The notes under the pieces are model-generated. The model was given only the letters and a program-made list of their open reading frames with translations, did not search any database and was not told the origin of the DNA. Shown one piece after another: positions 40,613 through 48,958 of a stretch of DNA of 64,000 bases. Source of the DNA: Streptomyces sp. 846.5. GTDB lineage: Bacteria > Actinomycetota > Actinomycetes > Streptomycetales > Streptomycetaceae. The stretch lies in NCBI RefSeq assembly GCF_004365705.1, contig NZ_SOBN01000001.1, positions 2,714,001-2,778,000 on the forward strand, in the 5' to 3' direction. The position numbers and the translations under genes were made by a program. Each line of letters starts with the position of its first letter. Within the stretch, counting starts at the first letter, position 1.

Positions 40613-41824
40613 ATGACCCTGCGATACACCGCGCTGGACTCGGTCCACCGCGCCCTCGGCGCCACCATGACCGACTTCGCCGGCTGGGACATGCCGCTGC
40701 GCTACGGCAGCGAACGCGAGGAGCACAACGCCGTCCGCACCAGGGCCGGCCTGTTCGACCTCTCCCATATGGGTGAGATCACCGTGACCGGCCCGCAGGC
40801 CGGCGAGCTGCTGGACCACGCGCTGGTCGGCTTCGTCTCGGCGCTGGCCGTGAACAAGGCCCGCTACACCATGATCTGCGCGGCCGACGGCGGCATCCTG
40901 GACGACCTGATCGTCTACCGCACCGGCGAGGCGGAGTTCCTGGTCGTCGCCAACGCCTCCAACGCCCAGCTGGTGCTGGACGAGCTGACGGCCCGCGCCG
41001 ACGGCTTCGACGCGACGGTGCGCGACGACCGCGACGCCTATGCGCTGATCGCGGTCCAGGGCCCGGAGGCGACCGCGATCCTGGCGCCGCTGACCGACGC
41101 CGACCTGCCCGGGCTGAAGTACTACACCATCACGCCCGGCGGATTCGAGTGGCTGTACCCCAGCCGCTCCGGGGTTTCGCAGGGGTCCGGGGCGTCGCGC
41201 CCCGAGAGTTTGGAGCACACCTCGCTGCCGGCCACCGTCGCGGGCCGCCCCGCGCTGCTGGCCCGTACCGGTTACACCGGTGAGGACGGCTTCGAGCTGT
41301 TCGTGGCCCCTGGCGACGCCGAGCCGCTGTGGCACGCGCTGTCCGAGGCGGGTGCGGCCAGGGGCCTGGTCCCCTGCGGCCTGTCCTGCCGGGACACCCT
41401 GCGGCTGGAGGCGGGCATGCCACTGTACGGGCACGAGCTCAGCACCGAGCTGACGCCGTTCGACGCCGGCCTGGGCCGGGTGGTCCGCTTCGACAAGACC
41501 ACCAACGGCGGCACCTTCATCGGCCGCGAGGCACTGGAGAAGGCCGCCGAACTGGCCGCCAGCCATCCGCCGCGGGTCCGGGTCGGGCTGGTCTCGCCCG
41601 GCCGCCGGGTGCCCCGGGCCGGGATGCCGGTGGTGGCGGCGGACGGCGCGGTGATCGGCACCATCACCTCCGGCGCCCCCTCCCCGACCCTGGGCAAGCC
41701 GATCGCCATGGCGTACGTGGACGCCGCGCACGCCGCCCCCGGGACCGCCGTGGCCGTCGACGTCCGCGGCACGCACGAGCCGGTCGAGGTCGTCGCACTG
41801 CCGTTCTACAAGCGTGCCCGCTAG
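40613..41824 (+). CDS. gcvT: Aminomethyltransferase, glycine cleavage T protein
   Basis: GcvT, 403 aa, transfers the methylene group from the H-protein lipoyl arm to tetrahydrofolate and frees ammonia. Typical motifs: SHMGEITVTGP, ALIAVQGPEA, ARTGYTGEDGFELFV and CRDTLRLEAGMPLYGHEL with its conserved residues. AGGAGA lies 7 bases before ATG 40613. About 27 residues (roughly 180-206, VSQGSGASRPESLEHTS) are an in-frame insertion absent from ordinary GcvT; its DNA contains a GGGGCG-TCG-CGCCCC hairpin. The downstream genes gcvH and glyA complete the pathway; P protein is not in the window. Confidence 0.95.
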   Translation: MTLRYTALDSVHRALGATMTDFAGWDMPLRYGSEREEHNAVRTRAGLFDLSHMGEITVTGPQAGELLDHALVGFVSALAVNKARYTMICAADGGILDDLIVYRTGEAEFLVVANASNAQLVLDELTARADGFDATVRDDRDAYALIAVQGPEATAILAPLTDADLPGLKYYTITPGGFEWLYPSRSGVSQGSGASRPESLEHTSLPATVAGRPALLARTGYTGEDGFELFVAPGDAEPLWHALSEAGAARGLVPCGLSCRDTLRLEAGMPLYGHELSTELTPFDAGLGRVVRFDKTTNGGTFIGREALEKAAELAASHPPRVRVGLVSPGRRVPRAGMPVVAADGAVIGTITSGAPSPTLGKPIAMAYVDAAHAAPGTAVAVDVRGTHEPVEVVALPFYKRAR

Positions 41825-41897
41825 CGACTGCCGTCTTCTGTCTTCCTGATATGGACCCGTTTCGCCCTCCCCTTCCCCATCCTGGAGAATCACAGCC

Positions 41898-42275
41898 ATG
41901 AGCAACCCCCAGCACCTCACCTACAGCAAGGAACACGAGTGGCTGACGGCCGTCGAGGACGGCGTGGCCACCGTGGGAATCACCGCGTTCGCCGCCGACG
42001 CGCTCGGTGACGTCGTCTACGTCCAGCTCCCCGAGGTCGGCCAGACCGTCACCGCGGGCGAGACCTGCGGCGAGCTGGAGTCGACCAAGTCGGTCAGCGA
42101 CCTCTACTCCCCCGCCACCGGCGAGGTCGTCGAGGCCAACCAGGCCGTCGTGGACGACCCCGCGCTGGTCAACTCCGCTCCCTTCGCCGAGGGCTGGCTG
42201 TTCAAGATCCGGCTCGACGGCACCCCCGAGGGCCTGCTGACCGCCGACGAGTACTCCGCCCACACCGGCGCCTAG
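41898..42275 (+). CDS. gcvH: Glycine cleavage system H protein
   Basis: 125-aa lipoyl carrier. The lipoylated Lys64 sits in [20 protein letters not shown]. The start ([15 protein letters not shown]) is typical, and GGAGA lies 11 bases upstream of ATG 41898. It shuttles the aminomethyl group from P to T protein. It lies 73 bp after gcvT and 20 bp before glyA. Confidence 0.97.
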   Translation: MSNPQHLTYSKEHEWLTAVEDGVATVGITAFAADALGDVVYVQLPEVGQTVTAGETCGELESTKSVSDLYSPATGEVVEANQAVVDDPALVNSAPFAEGWLFKIRLDGTPEGLLTADEYSAHTGA

Positions 42276-42295
42276 TCCGGCCTAGTCCTTTAGGG

Positions 42296-43573
42296 ATGAA
42301 CGAAGACATGACGGTTCTGAACCAGTCCCTGCACTCCCTCGACCCCGAGGTCGCGGCGGCCGTGGACGCCGAGCTGCACCGCCAGCAGTCCACCCTGGAG
42401 ATGATCGCCTCCGAGAACTTCGCCCCCGTGGCGGTGCTGGAGGCGCAGGGGTCCGTACTCACCAACAAGTACGCCGAGGGCTACCCCGGCCGCCGCTACT
42501 ACGGCGGCTGCGAGCACGTCGACGTCGTCGAGCAGCTGGCGATCGACCGGGTCAAGGCGCTGTTCGGCGCGGAGCACGCCAACGTCCAGCCGCACTCGGG
42601 CGCCTCGGCCAACGCGGCGGCGATGTTCGCGCTGCTCAAGCCGGGTGACACCATCCTGGGCCTGGACCTGGCCCACGGCGGGCACCTGACCCACGGCATG
42701 AAGATCAACTTCTCCGGCAAGCTCTACAACGTGGCCGCGTACCACGTGGACGCCGAGACCAACCTGGTGGACATGGAGGAGGTCGAGCGCCTCGCCAAGG
42801 AGCACCAGCCGCAGCTGATCATCGCGGGCTGGTCCGCCTACCCGCGCCAGCTGGACTTCGCCGAGTTCCGCCGGATCGCCGACTCGGTGGGCGCGCTGCT
42901 GATGGTGGACATGGCGCACTTCGCCGGCCTGGTCGCGGCGGGGCTGCACCCCTCCCCCGTGCCCTACGCCGACGTGGTCACCACCACCACCCACAAGACC
43001 CTCGGCGGCCCGCGCGGCGGCGTGATCCTCTGCAAGGCCGAGTACGCCAAGAAGATCAACTCTGCGGTCTTCCCCGGCCAGCAGGGCGGTCCGCTGGAGC
43101 ATGTGATCGCGGCCAAGGCAGTCTCCTTCAAGGTCGCCGCCACGGACGAGTTCAAGGACCGGCAGAAGCGCACCCTCGAAGGCGCGAAGATCCTCGCCGA
43201 GCGGCTGACCCGGCCGGACGCCGCCGAGGCCGGCGTGTCCGTGCTCTCCGGTGGCACCGACGTCCACCTGGTCCTGGTGGACCTGCGGAAGTCCGAGCTG
43301 GACGGCCAGCAGGCCGAGGACCGGCTGCACGCGGTCGGCATCACCGTCAACCGCAACGCGGTGCCCTTCGACCCGCGTCCGCCGATGGTCACCTCGGGCC
43401 TGCGGATCGGCGCCCCGGCGCTGGCCACCCGCGGGTTCGCTGCCGCGGACTTCGCGGAGGTCGCGGATGTCATCGCGGAGGCGCTGAAGCCGTCCTTTGA
43501 GGAGAAGCGTGAAGCGCTGGCGCAGCGGGTTGCTGCGTTGGCGGCGAAGTATCCGCTGTACCCGGACCTGTAG
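42296..43573 (+). CDS. glyA: Serine hydroxymethyltransferase
   Basis: GlyA, 425 aa, interconverts glycine plus methylene-THF and serine with PLP. The PLP lysine K234 is in [25 protein letters not shown] and [13 protein letters not shown] are typical. It uses the one-carbon units and glycine of the cleavage system to make serine, which sdaA next removes. The start is ATG 42296 or 42308; neither has a strong ribosome site. Confidence 0.97.
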   Translation: MNEDMTVLNQSLHSLDPEVAAAVDAELHRQQSTLEMIASENFAPVAVLEAQGSVLTNKYAEGYPGRRYYGGCEHVDVVEQLAIDRVKALFGAEHANVQPHSGASANAAAMFALLKPGDTILGLDLAHGGHLTHGMKINFSGKLYNVAAYHVDAETNLVDMEEVERLAKEHQPQLIIAGWSAYPRQLDFAEFRRIADSVGALLMVDMAHFAGLVAAGLHPSPVPYADVVTTTTHKTLGGPRGGVILCKAEYAKKINSAVFPGQQGGPLEHVIAAKAVSFKVAATDEFKDRQKRTLEGAKILAERLTRPDAAEAGVSVLSGGTDVHLVLVDLRKSELDGQQAEDRLHAVGITVNRNAVPFDPRPPMVTSGLRIGAPALATRGFAAADFAEVADVIAEALKPSFEEKREALAQRVAALAAKYPLYPDL

Positions 43574-43580
43574 TCCGGGG

Positions 43581-43658
43581 CCGGGGGCGCGGGGTTGCTG
43601 TCGAGAGCGGTCTGCTGCGTACGTAGTGGGCTGGTCACGCAGTTCCCCGCGCCCCCGG
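43581..43658. repeat. Dispersed palindromic repeat, copy 8, forming a hairpin
   Basis: CCGGGGGCGCGGGG (43581-43594) pairs perfectly with 43645-43658 around a 50-base loop. The right arm (43631-43655, core CACGCAGTTCCCCGCGCCCC) is a family copy; the left arm is shorter. It lies between glyA and sdaA and may reduce read-through. Confidence 0.75.
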
Positions 43659-43693
43659 ACGTCTGCAAGTTTCCCTCTCAGTAAAGGTTCACC

Positions 43694-45061
43694 GTGGCCA
43701 TCAGCGTGTTCGACCTCTTCTCCATCGGTATCGGGCCGTCCAGCTCGCACACCGTCGGACCGATGCGCGCGGCCCGGATGTTCGCCCGGCGGCTGAAGTC
43801 GGAGGGCCTGCTGGCGCAGACCGGCTCGGTCCGGGCCGAGCTCTTCGGCTCGCTGGGCGCGACCGGGCACGGACACGGCACGCCCAAGGCCGTCCTGCTG
43901 GGTCTGGAGGGGAGCTCCCCGCGCACCGTGGACATCGTCAAGGCCGACCTGGACGTGGAGCGGATCAAGGCGGAGCGGAAACTGCGGCTGCTAGGCGTGC
44001 ACGAGATCGCCTTCGACGCAGACACCCAGCTGGTGCTGCACCGCCGCAGGTCACTGCCGTACCACGCCAACGGGATGACCCTCTGCGCGTTCGACGCGGC
44101 CGGGGCGCCGCTGCTGGAGAAGACCTACTACTCGGTCGGCGGTGGCTTCGTGGTGGACGAGGACGCCATCGGCGCGGACCGGGTCAAGCCCGACGACACC
44201 GTGCTGCGCTACCCGTTCCGCACCGGCGCCGACCTGCTGCGCTGGAGCAACGAGACCGGGCTCTCGGTCTCCGCGCTGATGCTGGAGAACGAGAAGGCCT
44301 GGCGGTCGGAGGAGGAGATCCGGACGGGTCTGCTGGAGATCTGGCGGGTCATGCAGGAGTGCGTCCGCAGCGGCATGAACCACGAGGGCATCCTGCCGGG
44401 CGGCCTCAAGGTCCGCCGCCGGGCCGCACCGGCGGCGCGGGCCCTGCGGGTCGAGGGCATCGGCCCGGCCAACGCCATGGAGTGGGTCACCCTCTACGCG
44501 ATGGCCGTGAACGAGGAGAACGCCTCCGGCGGCCGGGTGGTCACCGCCCCGACCAACGGCGCGGCCGGCATCATCCCGGCCGTCCTGCACTACTACCTGA
44601 ACTTCATCCCGGGCGCCGACGACGACGGCATCATCCGCTTCATGCTGACAGCCGGCGCCATCGGGATGCTCTTCAAGGAGAACGCCTCCATCTCCGGCGC
44701 CGAGGTCGGCTGCCAGGGAGAGGTCGGCTCCGCCTGCTCGATGGCCGCAGGCGGCCTCGCCGAGGTGCTGGGCGGCACCCCCGAGCAGGTCGAGAACGCC
44801 GCCGAGATCGGCATCGAGCACAACCTCGGCCTCACCTGCGACCCGGTCGGCGGCCTGGTGCAGATCCCCTGCATCGAACGCAACGGCATGGCCGCGGTCA
44901 AGGCCGTCACCGCCGCCCGCATGGCCCTCCGCGGCGACGGCCGCCACCACGTCTCCTTGGACAAGGCCATCAAGACCATGAAGGAGACCGGCGCCGACAT
45001 GAAGGTCAAGTACAAGGAGACCTCCCGCGGCGGCCTCGCGGTCAACGTCATCGAGTGCTGA
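43694..45061 (+). CDS. sdaA: L-serine ammonia-lyase (single-chain, iron-sulfur)
   Basis: 455-aa L-serine dehydratase giving pyruvate and ammonia. The N-terminal beta domain opens [20 protein letters not shown]. The alpha domain has the [4Fe-4S] cysteines Cys340, Cys382 and Cys393, spaced 41 and 10 residues apart as in E. coli SdaA. GTG 43694 has AAAGG upstream. As the last gene after the glycine riboswitch it drains serine formed by GlyA; the SseB-like pair nearby is in keeping with serine handling. Confidence 0.96.
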   Translation: MAISVFDLFSIGIGPSSSHTVGPMRAARMFARRLKSEGLLAQTGSVRAELFGSLGATGHGHGTPKAVLLGLEGSSPRTVDIVKADLDVERIKAERKLRLLGVHEIAFDADTQLVLHRRRSLPYHANGMTLCAFDAAGAPLLEKTYYSVGGGFVVDEDAIGADRVKPDDTVLRYPFRTGADLLRWSNETGLSVSALMLENEKAWRSEEEIRTGLLEIWRVMQECVRSGMNHEGILPGGLKVRRRAAPAARALRVEGIGPANAMEWVTLYAMAVNEENASGGRVVTAPTNGAAGIIPAVLHYYLNFIPGADDDGIIRFMLTAGAIGMLFKENASISGAEVGCQGEVGSACSMAAGGLAEVLGGTPEQVENAAEIGIEHNLGLTCDPVGGLVQIPCIERNGMAAVKAVTAARMALRGDGRHHVSLDKAIKTMKETGADMKVKYKETSRGGLAVNVIEC

Positions 45062-45086
45062 CGAAACACACTCCGTCGGGGGCTGC

Positions 45087-45360
45087 ATGAAAATCCCCAG
45101 CGAACCCCTAGTCAGTTCTTTTGGGCGGAGCAGGTCGAGAGAGATCATGGATGCCGTTGAGGCCGGCCAGTCGTTCACCCTCACGCGTGACGGGCATGGA
45201 ATCGGGGGGGCTGATCCCGTCGAGGCGCCGCAGGCGCTTCGTTCCCCGGGCCGAGTTCGCTGCGATGTCGCAGAGCGCACCTGACATCTCCCTCGATGTT
45301 TTCCGGGCAGACCAGCACGCCACCGCTGCACAGGAGGCGGACGATCCCTATGCCCGTTGA
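45087..45360 (+). pseudogene. Frameshifted Phd/YefM-type antitoxin remnant
   Basis: The first frame reads SREIMDAVEAGQSFTLTRDG, a Phd-type antitoxin core. The rest continues in another frame (LIPSRRRRRFVPRAEFAAMS ... DDPYAR). The switch coincides with a run of seven G at 45204-45210, where six bases would keep the frame, so a single +1 slip breaks the gene. The usual PIN-domain toxin does not follow. A sequencing error in the G-run would restore the antitoxin but not the toxin. Confidence 0.65.
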
Positions 45361-45479
45361 GCATGAGCTCGCACGTCGGCGATGTTCGCCTGGCTCTCAG
45401 AGACGGAACCCGGCGGACAGGCTGACTCGTCCGCCGCCTGCATTCACCCAGGTCAATTCCTGCATCTGGCACTGCCAAG

Positions 45480-45775
45480 TCATTGCGTGACGAAGGAAGG
45501 CAGGGCCGACATGAGCTGACTGCTGTATTCGTCACGGTTTGAGGAAGGTGCCGGTCGCCGGGTTGTACCAGCGTGACGCGGTGCCGACCTGGCGGTGGCC
45601 TGCTCGGTCCAGCCGGACTGGAAGCCGAGGTGTCCGGGCAGGGCACTGCCGCCGGTGACGTTGCCGAGCGGGTCATAGGTGGCCGAGCCGGACAGTGCGG
45701 TCCCGCCCGGGGAGAAGGTGCCGACCACGTCCGCGTGCTGGTCGTTGACGGCCAGGACTCCGGTCGCACTCGCTC
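45480..45775 (-). pseudogene. RHS/YD-repeat protein fragment
   Basis: About 100 codons with RHS-core character: VVGTFSPGGTALSGSATYDP, LGNVTGGSALPGHLGFQSGW, then in a second frame GTASRWYNPATGTFL, and back to NRDEYSSQ. Two compensating single-base shifts interrupt it, and a TAG closes the frame upstream. It is a remnant of a larger RHS polymorphic-toxin or wall protein. The stretch from 45361 to 45958 holds nothing else recognisable. Confidence 0.65.
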
Positions 45776-45958
45776 GTGGGGCATCGCCGACGACGCACCG
45801 CTACGCCGGGCACGCAGCGGCCCGTCCCGTTCGTGGGGCTCAAGCGCCCAGGCATGGCTGCGGGTTGAGATCCGTGTATGGTCTGCAGTCGCATACCGCG
45901 TGACGATCATCCGTCTGATCATCGAACCTGTGCTCTCCTCTGACCTGCCGAGGCTCCC

Positions 45959-47044
45959 GTGTCGAACCGCCGCCGCTCCAAGCGCCGCCCCGCTCTTCTC
46001 CCGCTGGCCGCCGCAGCTGCGGTGCTGGTCATCGGCGGCGGGGCTTTCGCCCTGTCCGGGCACGGCGGCGGAACACAGTCGACCGGGTCGGCGAACACGG
46101 CGGCAGGTGACACCGCGGCGACGACGAGCGCGACGACGGGCGTGACGACGGGCGGGCCCGCGCCCAGCGGGACGCACTCCGGTTCGGCGGCCGCCTCCGC
46201 TTCGGCGTCCATCGGCGCGAGCGCGAGCGCGAAGGTCTCGGCGAGTGCTTCCTCGTCCACGTCGTCCGCCGCCAGTGCGACGCACGGCACGACCACCACC
46301 GCCTCGGGTGGATCCGCCGGACTGCCCGCCACCCGTGTCTTCACCGGCCTTGCCTTCGACACCTGCACCGCACCCGGCCTGTCCACGATGAACGCCTGGC
46401 GCCCCGCCTCCCCCTACGGGGCGGCCGCCGTCTACATCGGCGGCACGAACCGCGGCTGCGCCCAACCCCAGCTCACCGCCTCATGGGTGGCCTCGGTGCA
46501 CGCCTCCGGCTGGCAACTGATCCCGCTGTACGTCGGCGCGCAGCCGCCCTGCCAGACCTCCGGCAACCCCGAGCGCATCTCCGCCACCAACGCCGCCTCC
46601 CTTGGCACGAGCGACGGGTCCGACGCGGCCCGCCGCGCCGCCGCGCTCGGCATGCACCGCGGCAGCGCGCTCTACCTGGACATGGAGGCCTACGACACCA
46701 CCAACAGCTCCTGCGTCCAGGCGGTGCAGACCTACGTCCAGGCATGGGACCGCGCCGCGCACGCGGCCGGCTACTGGGCCGGGTTCTACGGCTTCAGCAA
46801 GTCCAGCGCCAACGCGATCGCCTCCGCCGCGGCGGCCGGTACGGCGGACCTCCCCGACGCCCTCTGGTACGCCCGCTACGACGGCAACGCCGACACCACG
46901 ACCGGCTTCCCCTGGTCCGCCTCGCTGTGGAGCGGCCACCGCCGCGGCCACCAGTACGCCGTCAACCTCCACGAGACCTACCGCGGCGCGGCCCTGACGG
47001 TCGACCGCGACGCCTGGAACGGCCCCGTCGCCGTCATCGGCTGA
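45959..47044 (+). CDS. Secreted or anchored DUF1906 (Rv2525c-like glycoside hydrolase-like) protein
   Basis: 361 aa. A basic start and one membrane segment (LPLAAAAAVLVIGGGAFAL, about 13-32) act as signal or anchor. A low-complexity Ser/Ala/Thr/Gly linker (about 33-125) leads to a DUF1906 barrel (TGLAFDTCTAPGLSTMNAW, AVYIGGTNRGCA, ALYLDMEAYD). The Asp/Glu pair in LDMEAYD matches the catalytic-like site of the family, thought to act at the cell wall. GTG 45959 has GAGG 6 bases upstream. Its 3' end overlaps the convergent thioesterase gene by 67 bp. Confidence 0.85.
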   Translation: MSNRRRSKRRPALLPLAAAAAVLVIGGGAFALSGHGGGTQSTGSANTAAGDTAATTSATTGVTTGGPAPSGTHSGSAAASASASIGASASAKVSASASSSTSSAASATHGTTTTASGGSAGLPATRVFTGLAFDTCTAPGLSTMNAWRPASPYGAAAVYIGGTNRGCAQPQLTASWVASVHASGWQLIPLYVGAQPPCQTSGNPERISATNAASLGTSDGSDAARRAAALGMHRGSALYLDMEAYDTTNSSCVQAVQTYVQAWDRAAHAAGYWAGFYGFSKSSANAIASAAAAGTADLPDALWYARYDGNADTTTGFPWSASLWSGHRRGHQYAVNLHETYRGAALTVDRDAWNGPVAVIG

Positions 47045-47826
47045 GCCGCCGCCGAGGAGTGGTCGTCAACGGACCCCAGGGGGTGAGCGGTGACGGTGTG
47101 CAGTTTTCTGAAGAAGTGGCCTTTGGACTCCCGGGGGAAGAAGTGGCCGCCGGGGATCATGTGGAGGGTGGCGCCTGCTGTGGAGTGCCTGGTCCAGTCT
47201 CTGGCGTCGGCCACCGGGACCAGGGGGTCGTCCGTGCCCATGAACACCTCGATGGGGCAGTCGAGCACCGGTGCGGCGGTCCAGTCGAGGGGGTCGGTGC
47301 CGCACAGGCGCAGGTCCTCACGGAGCCTGGTGGACATCGCGGTCAGCTGCCCGCCGTGGTCGAGTCGGGGCAGGGAGGCGGCAGTCCCCCGCATCAGTTG
47401 CCTCGCGAGTTCGGGGTCGTCGAGGCGTCGCCGCCGGGCCGCGTGGTGCGGGGCGGCGAAGGCTCCGACCATCAGCCGGTCGGGCGCCCGCTGCCCTCGC
47501 TCGGCACGCAGCCGGGCCAGCCGGTAGGCGATCAGTGCGCCCATGCTGTGGCCGTACATCAGGTGCGGGCGGTCGAGCAACGGCGCGAGGTCGTGGGCCA
47601 GCGCCTCGGTCAGTGACTCCATACCGTCGTAGCGCGGACTCCGACCGTCGGGGCCCCGCCCCGGCAGCCGGACCGGGACGACCTCGACCTGCGGTCTCAG
47701 TCTGCCCTGCCATCCGGCGAAGGCGGTCGTGCTGCCGCCGGCGTGATGGAAGGCCAGGAGGCTCACCGGACGCCGGGCACGTCGCGGTTGCGCGTTCTCG
47801 ACGGTGGAGACGGTGGAGTTGGGCAT
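46978..47826 (-). CDS. Type II thioesterase (alpha/beta hydrolase)
   Basis: 282 aa, GrsT/RifR-like editing thioesterase. Nucleophile Ser94 in YGHSMGALIAYRLA, Asp near 199-200 (GTDDPLVP) and His228 (IPGGHFF) form the triad. These enzymes clear or release acyl chains from carrier proteins. The last 30 residues (after HPLGSV) look non-homologous and lie in the overlap with the convergent DUF1906 gene, as though the original stop was lost. ATG 47826 starts 13 bp after the HAD gene. It is the last gene of the cryptic cluster operon. Confidence 0.88.
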   Translation of the reverse strand: MPNSTVSTVENAQPRRARRPVSLLAFHHAGGSTTAFAGWQGRLRPQVEVVPVRLPGRGPDGRSPRYDGMESLTEALAHDLAPLLDRPHLMYGHSMGALIAYRLARLRAERGQRAPDRLMVGAFAAPHHAARRRRLDDPELARQLMRGTAASLPRLDHGGQLTAMSTRLREDLRLCGTDPLDWTAAPVLDCPIEVFMGTDDPLVPVADARDWTRHSTAGATLHMIPGGHFFPRESKGHFFRKLHTVTAHPLGSVDDHSSAAAQPMTATGPFQASRSTVRAAPR

Positions 47827-47839
47827 GGTCGGTCCGTCC

Positions 47840-48544
47840 TCAGTTCTCGCGTACCGGCAGGGGCAGGACGTCCGGTGCCGGCGCACCGGGCAGCAGGCCC
47901 CAGGACCGGGCCCGGGCCTGGGCCCGCATGGTGAGGTCGCCACCGACGACGACCGCGGTGCCGGTGGCCCGCAGCATGGGCAGATCGGAGCTGTGGTCGC
48001 CGTAGGCGACGCATCGGTCGAGCGGGACGCCGTAGCCCTCGGAGGCCGTCCGCACCGCCTGGGCCTTGGCCGCTCCGATCATGGGCGGCCCGATCAACCG
48101 GCCGGTGTACCGGCCGTCGTGGATCTCCGGCGGAGTGCACCAGGTCTCGTCGCTGCCCAGGTACGCGGCGACGGGGTCGAGGCAGGCGGGGAAGGAGCCC
48201 GAGACCAGGACGACGCGGTCCCGGTCGCCCTGGTGCCGACGGAGCGCTGCCAGGGTGTGGCCGTTGAAGAAGCCACCGTTCTCGACCTCGGCCGCGAACC
48301 ACTCCTGGGCCAGCCGGGAGACGTCGGCGGCGTCCGCGTCCTTGAAGTTCTCGAAGTAGACCTGATTGGTCCGCTCACGCGGGACGCCCCGGTCGGTCAT
48401 GGTTCTGAGGGATCGGCGCCGTTGCTCGTACACGCTCGGGTCGTGGCCGCACGCCGCCAGGTAGTGACGGAGGAACCGGAACAGCGTGGTGTCGGTGGTG
48501 ACGGTGCCGTCCACGTCGAAGAAGGCGATGCGGGGCCGGGTCAT
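47840..48544 (-). CDS. HAD-family phosphatase (subfamily IB, SerB-like)
   Basis: 234 aa. HAD motif I is FFDVDGT (Asp10 nucleophile, Asp12 acid/base), motif II VLVSGSFPA, motif III around GAAKAQAV, motif IV AYGDHSSDLPML. It fits a small-molecule phosphatase, not the FkbH glyceryl-transfer type (no DLDNTLWGG). GAGGAG lies 6 bases before ATG 48544. In this cluster it could dephosphorylate a sugar-phosphate or butenolide-phosphate intermediate; that is inference. Confidence 0.87.
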   Translation of the reverse strand: MTRPRIAFFDVDGTVTTDTTLFRFLRHYLAACGHDPSVYEQRRRSLRTMTDRGVPRERTNQVYFENFKDADAADVSRLAQEWFAAEVENGGFFNGHTLAALRRHQGDRDRVVLVSGSFPACLDPVAAYLGSDETWCTPPEIHDGRYTGRLIGPPMIGAAKAQAVRTASEGYGVPLDRCVAYGDHSSDLPMLRATGTAVVVGGDLTMRAQARARSWGLLPGAPAPDVLPLPVREN

Positions 48545-48627
48545 GCTCTGCTCCTCGGCTGCTGGGGCGGCGGTGGGAGGCGGCACGTGCGCACGCGCAG
48601 CCGCCTCCCACCCGGTGGCCTGGCGCG

Positions 48628-48876
48628 TCAGACGTCTATGCCCTTGGAACGCAGGAGTCTCAGGGCACCGTCGACGCTTCCGGCCTCCTGGAGCTCCTCG
48701 TCGGTCACTTCCGTGGTGTAGCGCTGACTGAGGACGACAGCCAGCTCCACCAGGACCAGCGAGTCGAAGCCCAGACTTTCGAACTCCGTGGCGGCGGTGA
48801 TGTCCTCGGGAGCGTCGTACTCGCTGGCGAGCAGGAAGAGGATCTCGTCGGCGGCGGAGGGGGTCTGCGTGGTCAT
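48628..48876 (-). CDS. Acyl carrier protein
   Basis: 82-aa stand-alone ACP. Ser39 in FESLGFDSLVLVEL is the 4'-phosphopantetheine site; the fold is acidic and four-helical as usual. It lies between the KAS III and HAD genes (about 80-bp gaps) and is not the housekeeping fatty-acid ACP, which normally sits with fabD and fabF. It should carry the acyl chain made or used by the neighbouring KAS III. Confidence 0.92.
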   Translation of the reverse strand: MTTQTPSAADEILFLLASEYDAPEDITAATEFESLGFDSLVLVELAVVLSQRYTTEVTDEELQEAGSVDGALRLLRSKGIDV

Positions 48877-48958
48877 GTGTGGCGCCTTTCGGTGTGTCGA
48901 CGTGCAGCGGAACAGCGGGTCGAGGACGGGGGGTTGAGGACGGGGAGGTCGAGGACGA

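Noticed and set aside
44051-46465. 804-codon open frame on the - strand opposite sdaA and the DUF1906 gene
   Set aside because: It spans several unrelated regions, has no family motif and contradicts the clear + strand genes.
47840-48544. HAD protein as an FkbH-type glyceryl-ACP synthase (tetronate pathway)
   Set aside because: It is short and has FFDVDGT phosphatase motifs, not the DLDNTLWGG-type motif or extra domains of FkbH proteins.
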